Origin: DATJLY01 sp963729295
GTDB taxonomy: Bacteria > Pseudomonadota > Alphaproteobacteria > ATCC43930 > CGMCC-115725
Length of the DNA stretch: 64,000 bases
Assembly: GCA_963729295.1 (NCBI GenBank)
Contig: CAVSNJ010000006.1
Span: forward strand, 62,001 to 126,000
Reading direction: 5' to 3'
Of this stretch, positions 7,214 to 16,822 are shown piece by piece. The position numbers were made by a program, and so were the translations under genes. Each line of letters opens with the position of its first letter. The first letter of the stretch is position 1. The notes below the pieces were generated by a model. That model searched no databases. It was not told the origin of the DNA and saw only the letters and a list, made by a program, of their open reading frames with translations.

Positions 7214-9811
7214 GAATTTGCGCATGACCGCCGCCGGGATCGACTGGCGGCACTCGATGAGGCCCGCCCATGGGTCGCGCCGCAATTTCCTGAGGCGCGC
7301 GGGCACGGTCCTGACGGTGAAGGCGTCGGAGCGCACGCCCCCCTCGAGCTCGCGCCACGAGATCGGCGTAGCCACTGGCGCCGCCGCTCGTGCGCGCGCC
7401 GAGAAGGGCGCGATCGCGGTGGCACCCCGCTGGTTCCGCAGATAATCGATGAAGATTTTTCCGTGCCGCGCGCGCTTCGCGAGATTGCCCGTGTAGGAGT
7501 CCGGATGGCGGCGCACTATCTCGTCGGCCACGGCATGGGCGAAGGATTTGACGGCGTCCCATTCGTAGTGCGGCCGCACCGGCAGCACGACGTGAAGCCC
7601 CTTGCCGCCGGTCGTCTTGACCCAGGTTTCGAGCCCCATCTCGGCGAGGAGACCGCGCACCAGAAGCGCGCCCTCGACAACCCGGTCCCATCGAAGGCCC
7701 TCATCGGGATCGAGATCGAAGATGATGCGGTCCGGCTTTTCGAGCGCGCGCCGGGTCGAGCCCCAGAGATGGATTTCGAGCGCGCCCATCTGCACGAGCG
7801 CCACGAGGCCCGCGACATCCTCGGCAAGAAGATACGTGGCGCGGCCTTCCTTCTCGTCGATCTCGATGCGGTGGAGCGAATCGGGCGCGCCGTCGCCCGG
7901 ATGCTTCTGGTAGAAACTCTTGCCGGCGACGCCTGCGGGAGCGCGCACGAGCGTCAGGGGCCTGCCCTTCACATGCGGCAACATGGCGCCCGCCACCGCG
8001 ACGTAATACTGCGCGAGGTCGAGCTTGGTGATGCCAGGCTCGGGATAGAGGATTTTCGCGGGATGGGTGAGGCGCACGCCGGCAAGTTCGATGGCGGCGT
8101 TGCCCGGCGATGATGCGGCACGCGGCGATGATGCGGCGCGCGGCGATGACCGGGCGCGCAGGCGATCGGGGATCACGTCATCCGGCTCCTTGTCCTCGCG
8201 CAGACCGAGATAGGACGGATGGCGGAGCCGCCCGTCCTCGGTCCATTCGCTGTATTGCACTTCGGAGACGAGATTTGGCGCGACCCAGTGCGCGCCTTTC
8301 GGCGCTGCGCGCGCGATCTCCGGCGAAGGCGCGGAGTTGCGCGCCAGTGGATCGAGCTTGTGGCGCAGCTCAGCGAGCGTGCGCTCGCTGAAGCCGGTGC
8401 CGACCGCGCCGGCAAAGCGCAGCACCTTGGCGGGATCGAAATATCCCAAGAGCAGCGCGCCGAGGCCGCGGCGCTTGCCCGCGGGATCGGTCCAGCCGAG
8501 GATGATGAACTCCTCGCGCTTCACGCATTTGATCTTGAGCCAGTCGCCGGTGCGCGCGGCGCGATAGGGCGATTGGCGGCGCTTCGAGACGATCCCTTCG
8601 AGGTCGAGGCGGCACGCCTTCGCGTAAAAGCGCGTGCCGTCTTCCGCGACATGCTCGCTGAAGCGTACCGGTCCCTCGGCCGCAGGCGCGACGAGCGCTT
8701 CGAGCGCGGTCTTGCGCCCCTCGAGCGGCGTCTCCTCCAGCGAATAGCCGTCGAGATGCAAAAGGTCGAACACGTAATAGACGAGATGATCGGTGCGGTT
8801 TGCCGAAAGATCGTCCTTCAAGCCCGAGAAGGACGAGACGCCGCTCGGCTGCAAATGCACGACCTCGCCGTCGACCACCGCATCGTCGAGCGGAAGCACG
8901 CCAAGCGCCGCCTCGATCCGCGGAAACCGCCCGGTCCAGTCCTTGCCGTTGCGGCTCAGCATGCGCACCTTGCCCGATGCGATGCGCGCCAGCATGCGGT
9001 AGCCGTCGAACTTGATCTCGTGCAGCCAGAGGGCGCCATCGGGCGCTTCCTCGGCGAGCGTCGCAAGCTCGGGCCGCGGCGAGGCGGGGAGGCGCGCGCG
9101 CACGGCACCTTCGATCTTCGCCGGATCGAGGCGCGCGGCGGGCCCCCGCATCTTCCCCTTCGCGGCAACGCTTTGCAAAAGCCGCTCGCCGCGCGTCCGC
9201 AATGCCGAGGAGCGCGGCTTCGAGCGCCAGACTTTGCCACCCGAATTGGCGATGCCGTCCATCGTTCGGCGGCTCGCAACGCTGCGCTCGAAGCGCGCGA
9301 CCAGGTCCTCGCCATGGCCCGGCCGCGCCATCGCGTCGCGCTCCTTGATGAGGAGCCAGTTCTTGCCGCCAGCGCCGCGCGGCCCCTTCATCTGCACGAG
9401 CGCCCAGTTTCCCTTCATGCGTGCGCCCAAGAGCGCGAATTTGAGGCTGCCCTTGGCGAGGCCCTCGGCCGGATCGCCGACCGGCTGCCACGTGCCACGA
9501 TCCCACAGCATCACCGTGCCGCCGCCATATTCGCCGTCGGGGATCGTGCCCTCGAAGCCGCCATATTCGACCGGGTGATCCTCGACCTGGACCGCGAGGC
9601 GCTTGTCGGCTGGATCGAGCGACGGTCCTTTCGGCACGGCCCAGCTCTTGAGGACGCCGTCATATTCGAGGCGAAAATCATAATGAAGCCGGCTCGCCGC
9701 GTGCTTCTGGACGACGAAGCTCAATGATCGCGTTCGGGCGCGCGGCGCCTTGCCCTTGGGCTCGGACGTCTTCTCGAAGCGGCGCTTGCGGCGATAGTCC
9801 TCGAGGGGCAT
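7208..9811 (-). CDS. ligD: ATP-dependent DNA ligase LigD (phosphoesterase-ligase-polymerase)
   Basis: The 867-residue multidomain enzyme of bacterial non-homologous end joining. An N-terminal 3'-phosphoesterase domain (about 20-150) has KHAASRLHYDFRLE and a PDGEYGGG motif. The central ligase has the nucleotidyl-transfer lysine in EIKFDGYRML (about Lys267). The C-terminal archaeo-eukaryotic primase-type polymerase (about 590-867) shows FDLDPDEGLRWD and HVVLPVRP. This domain order is typical of Rhizobiales and Pseudomonas. The start at 9811 (MPLEDYRRKRRF) matches family N termini; 39 extra in-frame codons upstream look non-coding and would collide with the divergent gene. No ku gene is visible in the window. 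Confidence 0.93.
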   Translation of the reverse strand: MPLEDYRRKRRFEKTSEPKGKAPRARTRSLSFVVQKHAASRLHYDFRLEYDGVLKSWAVPKGPSLDPADKRLAVQVEDHPVEYGGFEGTIPDGEYGGGTVMLWDRGTWQPVGDPAEGLAKGSLKFALLGARMKGNWALVQMKGPRGAGGKNWLLIKERDAMARPGHGEDLVARFERSVASRRTMDGIANSGGKVWRSKPRSSALRTRGERLLQSVAAKGKMRGPAARLDPAKIEGAVRARLPASPRPELATLAEEAPDGALWLHEIKFDGYRMLARIASGKVRMLSRNGKDWTGRFPRIEAALGVLPLDDAVVDGEVVHLQPSGVSSFSGLKDDLSANRTDHLVYYVFDLLHLDGYSLEETPLEGRKTALEALVAPAAEGPVRFSEHVAEDGTRFYAKACRLDLEGIVSKRRQSPYRAARTGDWLKIKCVKREEFIILGWTDPAGKRRGLGALLLGYFDPAKVLRFAGAVGTGFSERTLAELRHKLDPLARNSAPSPEIARAAPKGAHWVAPNLVSEVQYSEWTEDGRLRHPSYLGLREDKEPDDVIPDRLRARSSPRAASSPRAASSPGNAAIELAGVRLTHPAKILYPEPGITKLDLAQYYVAVAGAMLPHVKGRPLTLVRAPAGVAGKSFYQKHPGDGAPDSLHRIEIDEKEGRATYLLAEDVAGLVALVQMGALEIHLWGSTRRALEKPDRIIFDLDPDEGLRWDRVVEGALLVRGLLAEMGLETWVKTTGGKGLHVVLPVRPHYEWDAVKSFAHAVADEIVRRHPDSYTGNLAKRARHGKIFIDYLRNQRGATAIAPFSARARAAAPVATPISWRELEGGVRSDAFTVRTVPARLRKLRRDPWAGLIECRQSIPAAVMRKFR
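8103..8156 (-). repeat. Triplicated 18-bp unit in the ligD interdomain linker
   Basis: Three adjacent 18-base units (8103-8120, 8121-8138, 8139-8156; core CGGCGATGATGCGG) are in frame and encode a repeated Ser-Ser-Pro-Arg-Ala-Ala linker between the ligase and polymerase domains. The third copy has drifted. Such in-frame repeats can change copy number by slippage without harming the domains. Confidence 0.7.
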
Positions 9812-9893
9812 GGGCTCGACTCTAGTCTTTCGCTCCACCCCTACCAACACCCGGAAACGTCGGTTAGCCTCCGCGACAGTCGGGAGAGATCCT

Positions 9894-10814
9894 ATGAGCG
9901 ACATCGAGGACCGGCGCATCGCCCTCATCGGCTTCGGCGAGTTCGGCAGGACATTCGCGGCAGGATTCCTGGGCGCCGGGTGGAGCGTCGCCTGCTACGA
10001 CATCCTGTTCGACAATTCGGCCGAAGGCGCTGCGTTTCGCTCGCGCGCGCGCGAGATGGGGGCTGATGCCTGCGCCTCGGCGGCGGCGGCGGCGGACGGC
10101 GCGCGCGTCGTCATTTCCGCCGTGACGGCGACGGCGGCGATCGACGTGGCGCGCGCGGCGGCGACATATCTGCGCCCCGGGCAATTCTTTCTCGACATCA
10201 ACTCGGTCTCGCCCGAGACGAAGCGCGCCGACGCCGAGGCGGTTGCGCCGTCGGGCGGAACTTACGTCGAGGCGGCGGTCATGGCGCCGGTGGCGCCCTA
10301 TGGGCTCAAGGTGCCGATGCTGCTGGGCGGCACGGGCGGCCCGGCGCTCGCCAGGCTGCTGGCGCCGGCGGGCCTGCGCATGGAGCCGGTCGCGGACGCG
10401 ATCGGCGAGGCGTCGGCGATCAAGATGTGCCGCAGCGTGATGATCAAGGGGATCGAGGCGCTCGCGTTCGAATGTTTCCTCACCGCGCGGCGCTATGGCG
10501 TCGAGGACCGCATCACCGCCTCGCTCGGCGAGACTTTCAAGCCGCTCGATTGGGAGAAGCTCGCCGGATATCTGATCGAGCGCGTCGTGAAGCATGGCCG
10601 CCGCCGCGCCGCCGAGATGCGCGAGGCGGCCGAGACGGTGGCGCGCGCCGGGCTCGACCCGATGCTGACGAGCGCCACGGCATCGCGCCACGATTGGGTC
10701 GCCGACCAGGCGGACGCGCTACCGGCGCTGCGCGCCAACGCGGAAGAAGAGTGGCGCAAGACGATCGACGCGCTCATCGCGCGCATCGATGCCAAGGACA
10801 AGGCGGCGGAGTGA
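9894..10814 (+). CDS. NAD(P)-dependent 3-hydroxyacid dehydrogenase family (DUF1932 C-terminal)
   Basis: The 306-residue protein opens with a Rossmann dinucleotide site (IALIGFGEFGRTFAAGF, about residues 8-24) and continues with the beta-hydroxyacid dehydrogenase layout. The distal part (KMCRSVMIKGIEALAFE, about 180-196) contains the conserved Lys of the family followed by an all-helical DUF1932-type domain. Members oxidise 3-hydroxy acids or 6-phosphogluconate-like compounds; the substrate here is unknown. The start at 9894 follows GGGAGAGAT; a longer frame from 9810 overlaps ligD and has no family-like sequence. It is divergent from ligD and convergent with livF (3 bases between stops). Confidence 0.75.
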   Translation: MSDIEDRRIALIGFGEFGRTFAAGFLGAGWSVACYDILFDNSAEGAAFRSRAREMGADACASAAAAADGARVVISAVTATAAIDVARAAATYLRPGQFFLDINSVSPETKRADAEAVAPSGGTYVEAAVMAPVAPYGLKVPMLLGGTGGPALARLLAPAGLRMEPVADAIGEASAIKMCRSVMIKGIEALAFECFLTARRYGVEDRITASLGETFKPLDWEKLAGYLIERVVKHGRRRAAEMREAAETVARAGLDPMLTSATASRHDWVADQADALPALRANAEEEWRKTIDALIARIDAKDKAAE

Positions 10815-10817
10815 ACC

Positions 10818-11609
10818 TCACCGCGCCGCGAAAATCTCCTTGAGGCGCGCGACGAGCTGGGCGTGGCGCGCGGCGTCGGCGACCGAGACGGCGTGGCCGA
10901 CGCCGAGATAGCGCTCGGCCACCTCGGGCGAGGCCAAGAGCTCTTGCCCCGTGCCGGAGAGCGCGACGCGGCCCATCTCGATGACATAGGCGCGGTCGGC
11001 GATCGCGAGCGAGAGCTTGGCGTTCTGCTCCGACAAGAGGATGGCAATGCCCTGGTCGCGCAGGCTCGCGATGAGGCGGAAAATCTCCGCGACCAGCACG
11101 GGCGCAAGCCCGAGCGAGGGCTCGTCGAGCACGAGCAGGCGCGGGTGCGCCATGAGGCCGCGCGCGATCACCAGCATCTGCTGCTGTCCGCCGGAGAGGT
11201 TGGAGACGGGCTCGCCCAAGCGCTCGAGCAGCACGGGAAAGAGCGCGCACACCTCGCGCATGCGCGCCTCGAGCTCGCTCTCGCCGAGCGCGCGACGATG
11301 GACATAGGCGCCGAGGCGGAGATTCTCCGCAACGGAAAGGCCGCCGAAAACCTGGCGCCCCTCCGGCACCTGGGCGATGCCAAGCAGCACGCGCGCCTTG
11401 GGGCTCAAGCGGTCGATGCGTTCGCCCTCGAACAGGATCTCGCCCGCGCGCGCCGGCAGCAAGCCCGAGATGGTCTTGACCAGCGTCGACTTGCCGGCGC
11501 CGTTGGCGCCGACGAGCGCCACGATCTCGCCCGCATCGACGGCGATATCTATGCCGTGGATCACGTCCATGCCGCCATAGCCGGTATGCAGGCGCTTCAC
11601 CTCGAGCAT
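10818..11609 (-). CDS. livF: Branched-chain/aromatic-type ABC transporter ATP-binding protein LivF
   Basis: The 263-residue ATPase has Walker A GANGAGKST, signature LSGGQQQM, Walker B LLVLDEPSLGLAP and the LivF-typical VPEGRQVFGGLSVAENL stretch. It is about 25 residues longer than common LivF proteins because of a C-terminal tail after LGVGHAV. It is the last gene of the livK-livHM-livG-livF operon; its ATG overlaps the stop of livG (TGATG). With LivG it forms the ATPase pair on the inner face of the membrane. Confidence 0.9.
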   Translation of the reverse strand: MLEVKRLHTGYGGMDVIHGIDIAVDAGEIVALVGANGAGKSTLVKTISGLLPARAGEILFEGERIDRLSPKARVLLGIAQVPEGRQVFGGLSVAENLRLGAYVHRRALGESELEARMREVCALFPVLLERLGEPVSNLSGGQQQMLVIARGLMAHPRLLVLDEPSLGLAPVLVAEIFRLIASLRDQGIAILLSEQNAKLSLAIADRAYVIEMGRVALSGTGQELLASPEVAERYLGVGHAVSVADAARHAQLVARLKEIFAAR

Positions 11610-12376
11610 CAGGTGGCGGCTCCGACATAGGCGGCGATGACGCGCTCGTTCTTCTGGATCTCGCGCGGCGTGCCGCGCGCCACGATCGAGCCGGCGTCGA
11701 GCACGATGACCTCGTCGGCAACGCCCATGACGAGCGACATGTTGTGCTCGACCACCATGACCGTGACGCCGCCGTCGCGCACCGCGCGCAGGAGCTCGGC
11801 GAGGTCCGCGGTCTCGGCGTCGTTCAATCCTGCGGCCGGCTCGTCGAGCAAGAGAAGGCGCGGTTCGGCCATCAAGGCGCGCACCACTTCGAGAAGTTTC
11901 TGCGCGCCCATCGGCAAATCGGTCGCGGCAGCATCGCGGAACTGCGTCAGGTTCGTGAGCTCGAGGAGGGCGTCGGCCTTCTTCATCAGATGGCGCTCCT
12001 CCCGCCGCGACGACGGGAGCCACAGCATCTGCCGCCACGCCGCGACGCGCACATGGAGATGCGCGCCCGCCAGCACGTTCTCGCGCGCCGACATGCCGGG
12101 AAAGATGCGCGCCGACTGGAACGTGCGGATCAAGCCCATCGCCGCGATCTCGGCCGGCGCGCGGCCGAGGATCGGTGTGCCGTAAAAGCGCACCTCGCCT
12201 TCATCGGCGCTGTAGAGATTGGTGACGAGATTGAAGACGGTGGTCTTGCCCGCGCCGTTCGGGCCGATGACGGCGGTGAGGCTGCCGTCGGGCACGGCGA
12301 AGCTCACCTTGTCGCACGCCTTGACGCCGCCGAAGCTGCGCGACAGGCCCACGACTTCGAGCGCCGTCTCGGTCAT
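11609..12376 (-). CDS. livG: Branched-chain/aromatic-type ABC transporter ATP-binding protein LivG
   Basis: The 255-residue ATPase has Walker A GPNGAGKTT, the LivG hallmark GLIRTFQSARIFPGMSARENV, Walker B LLLLDEPAAGLND and switch histidine VVEHNMSLVM. The usual LSGGQ signature reads LPMGAQKLLE, a degenerate form seen in several LivG-like proteins. The gene is coupled on both sides: its ATG overlaps the stop of the fused permease gene, and its stop overlaps the ATG of livF. Confidence 0.9.
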   Translation of the reverse strand: MTETALEVVGLSRSFGGVKACDKVSFAVPDGSLTAVIGPNGAGKTTVFNLVTNLYSADEGEVRFYGTPILGRAPAEIAAMGLIRTFQSARIFPGMSARENVLAGAHLHVRVAAWRQMLWLPSSRREERHLMKKADALLELTNLTQFRDAAATDLPMGAQKLLEVVRALMAEPRLLLLDEPAAGLNDAETADLAELLRAVRDGGVTVMVVEHNMSLVMGVADEVIVLDAGSIVARGTPREIQKNERVIAAYVGAAT

Positions 12377-14274
12377 TGCGCGCGCCCCGGCGCCAACACC
12401 TCGCCACTTCCGGAAATGCGCCGCGCCAGGCGCGCGAGCAAGGCCGCGCCGGTGCCGAACATCCCGTCCGGCAGCCACAGGAAGCACGCGACGAGCAGCC
12501 CGCCCTCGGCGAGCGTCTTGTAGTAGGCGAGCGGCTGGAACACGGTCGGCAGGAGCGTGATGAGCGCAGCCCCCAATCCGGGGCCGAAGAGCGTGCCCTC
12601 GCCGCCCGCGATCAGCATGGCGATCATCTCGAACGAGCGCGGCGTCCCCACCATCTCGGGCGAGAGGAAGTGGAAGTAGAAGGCATAAAGGCTGCCCGAA
12701 AGCGAGCCCAGCGCCGCGCTGATGACCACGGCCGCGAGCTTGTAGCGCGCGACATCGACACCCAAGGCGGCCGCCGCCGTCTGATCGGTGCGTACGGATT
12801 TCAAGGCCCGCCCGAAGCCCGACTTCATGCCGCCGTACAGCACGAGCACGAGAACGGTCACGATCCCGGCGACGAGGTAATACATCTCGAACGGCGTCGT
12901 GAAGGTGATGGGCCCGACCGAGAAGGACGGGATGCCGGCGAGGCCCGACGGGCCGCCGGTGACGTCGGCGAGCCCGACGGTGAGCGAATCGACCATGAGG
13001 CCGAAGGCGAGCGTCGCGAGCGCCAGAAAATGTCCGCGCAGGCGTACCGTGACGAGCGACAAAAGCACCGCCGCGACGATCGACAGCGCCACGCCCGCGA
13101 GCGTGCCGATGATCGGCTCGACGCCGTAGGTGGTGGCGAGGATCGCGGCGGTGTAGCCGCCAATCGCCATGAAGCCGGCCTGGCCGAGGCTGACCTGCCC
13201 GGCATAACCCATGAGCACGTCGAGGCCGAGCACCGAGATATAGAGGATGCCGGTGATGACCAGCGAATTGAGGATGCCGCGCGCGGGGAAAAGAAACGGC
13301 AACGCCATGAGGAACGCGAAGGCGAGGACGGCGAAGATCACGCCGCCTTTGCCTTCGATGCGCACGATGGCGCGGTGGATGCGCTGCTCGTCGCGCACGT
13401 CCTGGCGGCGCTGCGCGGTGCTGAAGAGCCCGTTCGGGCGCCACAGCAACACGGCGAGGAGAAGCGCGAGCGCAAGTCCGTTGGCGAAGAGCGACGAGAT
13501 GTAGCCCGCGGCCAACTGCTCGGCGACGCCCAAAAGGAACCCGCCCATGATGACGCCGGCGAACGAGCCCATGCCGCCGACCGCGACGGCGATGAAGCCG
13601 AAATTGGTGAAGAAGCTGCCGGTGTCGAACTCGAGCGAGGTGATGGGCGCGACGACGATGCCGCCGAGTCCGCCCAGGAGGGCCGCCATGACGAAGCTCG
13701 CAAGCGTCATGCGCGGCACGTCGATTCCCATGAGGCGGCCGGCGAGCCGGTTCTCGGCGCAAGCGCGCAGCGCCATGCCGGCGGTGGTCCGCGCGAGCAG
13801 GTACCACAGCAACACGATGACGAGGATCGTGGCGCCGGCGATCCAGAACCCTTGCGTCGGCACGCGGATGCCGAGGATTTCGACCGGCGCCTCGCCCGAG
13901 AACGGCGGCAGCGCGTAAGGCTGGCTGCCCCATACCACGAGCAGCAAACCCTCGGTCACGGTGAGGATGCCGCCCGTCATCACGAAGAGGCTGCTTTGCG
14001 GCAGGCGCGCGACCGCCGGCACGAAGGTCGCGGCGCCGAGGACTAGGCCGTAGCAGCCGGTGCCGAGCACCGCGCCCACGAACGCGATCGGCGCCGGCAG
14101 GCCGAAATCGACCTCGAGCGAATACATCATCAGCGCGCCGACGATGCAGAACGCGCCCTGCGACAGATTGATGACGCCGGTGACGCGATAGACCAGCGAG
14201 AATCCCAGCGCGACCACGGCGAAGACGCTGCCTTGCAACAGGCCGCCGATCACGATCTGGATGAATTGGTTCAC
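12373..14274 (-). CDS. Fused LivH-LivM ABC transporter permease
   Basis: The 633-residue membrane protein joins two permeases that are separate in the classical system. Residues about 1-285 match LivH (VINLSQGAFCIVGAL, later GMALRACAENRLAGRLMGID). After a charged linker (QRRQDVRDEQRIHR) residues about 310-625 match LivM (GYAGQVSLGQAGFMAIGGY, then GRALKSVRTDQTAAAALGVD). A single chain therefore supplies both halves of the channel. The start codon is GTG. It follows livK by 28 bases and overlaps livG. Fused LivHM proteins are known in proteobacteria, often with aromatic or amide substrates. Confidence 0.9.
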   Translation of the reverse strand: MNQFIQIVIGGLLQGSVFAVVALGFSLVYRVTGVINLSQGAFCIVGALMMYSLEVDFGLPAPIAFVGAVLGTGCYGLVLGAATFVPAVARLPQSSLFVMTGGILTVTEGLLLVVWGSQPYALPPFSGEAPVEILGIRVPTQGFWIAGATILVIVLLWYLLARTTAGMALRACAENRLAGRLMGIDVPRMTLASFVMAALLGGLGGIVVAPITSLEFDTGSFFTNFGFIAVAVGGMGSFAGVIMGGFLLGVAEQLAAGYISSLFANGLALALLLAVLLWRPNGLFSTAQRRQDVRDEQRIHRAIVRIEGKGGVIFAVLAFAFLMALPFLFPARGILNSLVITGILYISVLGLDVLMGYAGQVSLGQAGFMAIGGYTAAILATTYGVEPIIGTLAGVALSIVAAVLLSLVTVRLRGHFLALATLAFGLMVDSLTVGLADVTGGPSGLAGIPSFSVGPITFTTPFEMYYLVAGIVTVLVLVLYGGMKSGFGRALKSVRTDQTAAAALGVDVARYKLAAVVISAALGSLSGSLYAFYFHFLSPEMVGTPRSFEMIAMLIAGGEGTLFGPGLGAALITLLPTVFQPLAYYKTLAEGGLLVACFLWLPDGMFGTGAALLARLARRISGSGEVLAPGRAQ

Positions 14275-14302
14275 GATCGCCGCCGCGTCGGCATCGCATT
14301 CG

Positions 14303-15478
14303 TCATGGCAGCGGGATACCGGTCGGCTTGCTCACCACCTTCCAGATTTTCTCGCCCGTGTCCCAGCGCGTCACCACCGTGTCGTCGATGTCGAGCCCGC
14401 GCTGCGGCGACTTGGTGAAGTCGTAGAAGCCGTTGACGCCGGCATGGCCGCGCACGGTCTCGAGATAGTCGCGCAGCTTCGTCGCGTCGGCGTCGGGCCC
14501 GAGCGTGCGCAGCGCATCGACCAGAACCATCACCGGCTCCCAGCCGAGCTCGGCGGCGACATCGGGCTTCTGGCCGGCATCGTCATAGGCCTTGTAGAAG
14601 GCCGCGTGCTGCGCCGCGATCTCGGGCGGCAGCGCCTTCTCGTCGCGCACCACCCATTGCCCGGCGGGAATGTAGAGCTGGCGCGGCAGGAAATCGGCGT
14701 ATTGCGTCATCTGCGCATAGGTCATGTTGCCGTCGGTGGTGCCGACCGGCACGTCCAGGCCCTGGTCGCGCACGCCGCGAAAGATGGTGGCGATCGGGTT
14801 GCCGGTGCTCCAGGCGATGAAACATTGCGGCTTCGCCGCCTTGATGTTCTCGATCTGCGCCGCGACGGAGACATCCGTAATATTGAAATGCTCGGTGACG
14901 ACGACCTGCATGTCCTTGTTCTCGGGCGCGGCCAGCACCGATTTGAGGCCGTTCTCGGCGTCCTGGCCGGTCGCGTCGCTCGACACCATGAGGGCGATCC
15001 GCGTCCAGCCCTTGAGACGGAAATAGCGCACGAGCGCCGCCGCGAGATCGAGCGTCGAGACGCCGCTCGAGAACACGTACTCGCCTTTTTCCGGATGGAT
15101 GCCGGGCGAGAGGCACCAATCGACCGGGCCGTTCTTCGCCAAGGGTGCCACCGCCCGGCAGGTCGCGGTAATGGTGCCGCCGACCATCACCGCCGGCTTC
15201 CCGGCCATCACGTCGTTCGCGAGCTGCACCGCGATCTGCGGATTGGTCTGATCGTCGTGGAAGGTGAAGGCGAGGTCGCGGCCCTTTATGCCGCCGGTCG
15301 CGTTCACGACCTTCTGCGCAAGCTCGAACGCCACCTGCTCGCCCTTCGCCGCGAACGAGCCCTGGCCGGTCAGGGCCATGATGGCGGGAATGGTATAGGG
15401 ATCGGCGGCATGTGCTGGAATGGCCGCCAGCGCCAGCGCCGCGGCCACTCCGGCAAGGCCGGGTCCGGTTCTTCTCAT
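14303..15478 (-). CDS. LivK-type periplasmic substrate-binding protein
   Basis: The 391-residue protein has a Sec signal peptide (MRRTGPGLAG followed by an Ala/Leu core, cleavage after AHA) and a type 1 periplasmic binding fold: an ALTGQGSFAAKGEQ ligand loop, GTITATCRAVAPLA, and VSSDATGQDAENGLK. It should capture the ligand for the fused LivHM/LivGF importer encoded directly downstream. The ligand may be an amino acid, amide or aromatic acid; the divergent monooxygenase operon favours an aromatic compound, as inference. It is the first gene of the operon, so the promoter should be in the 132 bases shared with the divergent gene. Confidence 0.88.
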   Translation of the reverse strand: MRRTGPGLAGVAAALALAAIPAHAADPYTIPAIMALTGQGSFAAKGEQVAFELAQKVVNATGGIKGRDLAFTFHDDQTNPQIAVQLANDVMAGKPAVMVGGTITATCRAVAPLAKNGPVDWCLSPGIHPEKGEYVFSSGVSTLDLAAALVRYFRLKGWTRIALMVSSDATGQDAENGLKSVLAAPENKDMQVVVTEHFNITDVSVAAQIENIKAAKPQCFIAWSTGNPIATIFRGVRDQGLDVPVGTTDGNMTYAQMTQYADFLPRQLYIPAGQWVVRDEKALPPEIAAQHAAFYKAYDDAGQKPDVAAELGWEPVMVLVDALRTLGPDADATKLRDYLETVRGHAGVNGFYDFTKSPQRGLDIDDTVVTRWDTGEKIWKVVSKPTGIPLP

Positions 15479-15610
15479 GGCATCCTCCCGAGCTTTTCCC
15501 GCGAACCTATCGGCTTCCCCCATGCGCGGGCAAGTCGCTTCACGGTCGCTTGCGCATGAAGCGATTTCCCGGTTGAATGGCGGCCGCTGAAAAAGGGGGC
15601 GGTGGGCGCG

Positions 15611-16816
15611 ATGGCGGCGGTCGCGAGCGGATCGAACATCCCGACGGCGAACGAGATCGTCGCGCGCGCCCGGGCGATGATGCCGGTGGTGCGCAAGCGC
15701 GCCGCCGAGGCCGAGGAACTGCGGCACATCCCCGAGGCGACGCACCGCGAATTCACCGAGGCGGGCTTTTATCGCGTGCTTCAGCCGGCGCGCTATGGCG
15801 GCTTCGAGCTCGATTACGGCACGCAGACGGAAATGTCGGTGGAGCTCGCGCAAGGCTGCGCGTCGTCCGGCTGGATCGCGAGCATCACCGCCTGCCACGC
15901 CTGGATCGCCGGCATGTTTCCGCCCGAGGCGCAGGAGCATATCTGGGGCGACGACAGCGGCACGCTGATCGCGAGCGCGTTCATGCCGCCCTCCGATTAT
16001 CGCATCGAGCGCGCGACCGGCGGCTGGCGGCTCTCCGGACGCTGGCATTTCTCGAGCGGCGTCGGGCTCTGCCAGTGGACGATCCTGTCGGCACCCATTC
16101 CCAAGGCGGACGGGAAAGGCCCGCCCGACCGCATGATCTGCGTCGTGCCGCTGAAAGAGGCCGAGATCGACGACGTTTGGTTCGTCACCGGCCTGTGCGC
16201 CACCGGCAGCAACGACATCATCCTGCGCGACGTCTACGTGCCGGACGCGCACACGGTCGAATTCAAATATCTGAGCGACGACCGGCCGACGCCGGGCAGC
16301 GCCGTCAATCCGCACCACATCTACCGGCTGCCGCTCTTCGGCGTGTTCTCCTACAACCTCGTCGGCACCGCGATTGGCGGCGCCTTGGGCGCGATCGAGC
16401 TCATGGTCGAGCATCTGAAGCCGCGTCACACATCGGGCGCGCATCTGCGCATGGCGAATATGCAGAGCATCCATCTGCGCATCGCGCGCGCGGCGGCGGG
16501 CGCCGAAGCGGCGCGCACGATCATCCAGCGCAACTGCGAGGAGTTCAACCGCCTGGGCCGCACCGGACAGGAGATCGGCCCGGAAAATCGCGTGCGCTAT
16601 CGGCGCGACGCCGGCTTCGCCTCGCTCCTGAGCCTCGAGGCGGTCCAGGGCGTGTTCCCGCTCCTGGGCGGCGGCGGCCTCGCCAAGGACAACCCGATCC
16701 AGCGGCAATGGCGCGACGTGCACGCCGCGGGCCAGCACGTCGCCTGCAGCTGGGACGTCGCCGGCTCGCAATATGGCGCGGCGCGCCTCGGCGTGCTGCC
16801 GCCCGACCAGATGTAG
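15611..16816 (+). CDS. Two-component flavin monooxygenase, oxygenase subunit (acyl-CoA dehydrogenase fold)
   Basis: The 401-residue protein has the acyl-CoA dehydrogenase-like fold of group D flavin monooxygenases (HsaA, HpaH-C2, DszC type): an N-terminal helical domain with IPEATHREFTEAGFYRVLQP, a middle beta domain with GRWHFSSGVGLCQW and VTGLCATGSNDI, and a C-terminal helical domain. These enzymes hydroxylate phenols or desulfurise with reduced flavin made by a separate reductase. No reductase gene is visible here. The ATG at 15611 is favoured over a GTG at 15602 by spacing from AAGGGGG. It is 6 bases upstream of a second monooxygenase gene, so the two are co-transcribed. Confidence 0.82.
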   Translation: MAAVASGSNIPTANEIVARARAMMPVVRKRAAEAEELRHIPEATHREFTEAGFYRVLQPARYGGFELDYGTQTEMSVELAQGCASSGWIASITACHAWIAGMFPPEAQEHIWGDDSGTLIASAFMPPSDYRIERATGGWRLSGRWHFSSGVGLCQWTILSAPIPKADGKGPPDRMICVVPLKEAEIDDVWFVTGLCATGSNDIILRDVYVPDAHTVEFKYLSDDRPTPGSAVNPHHIYRLPLFGVFSYNLVGTAIGGALGAIELMVEHLKPRHTSGAHLRMANMQSIHLRIARAAAGAEAARTIIQRNCEEFNRLGRTGQEIGPENRVRYRRDAGFASLLSLEAVQGVFPLLGGGGLAKDNPIQRQWRDVHAAGQHVACSWDVAGSQYGAARLGVLPPDQM

Positions 16817-16822
16817 GGGAAG

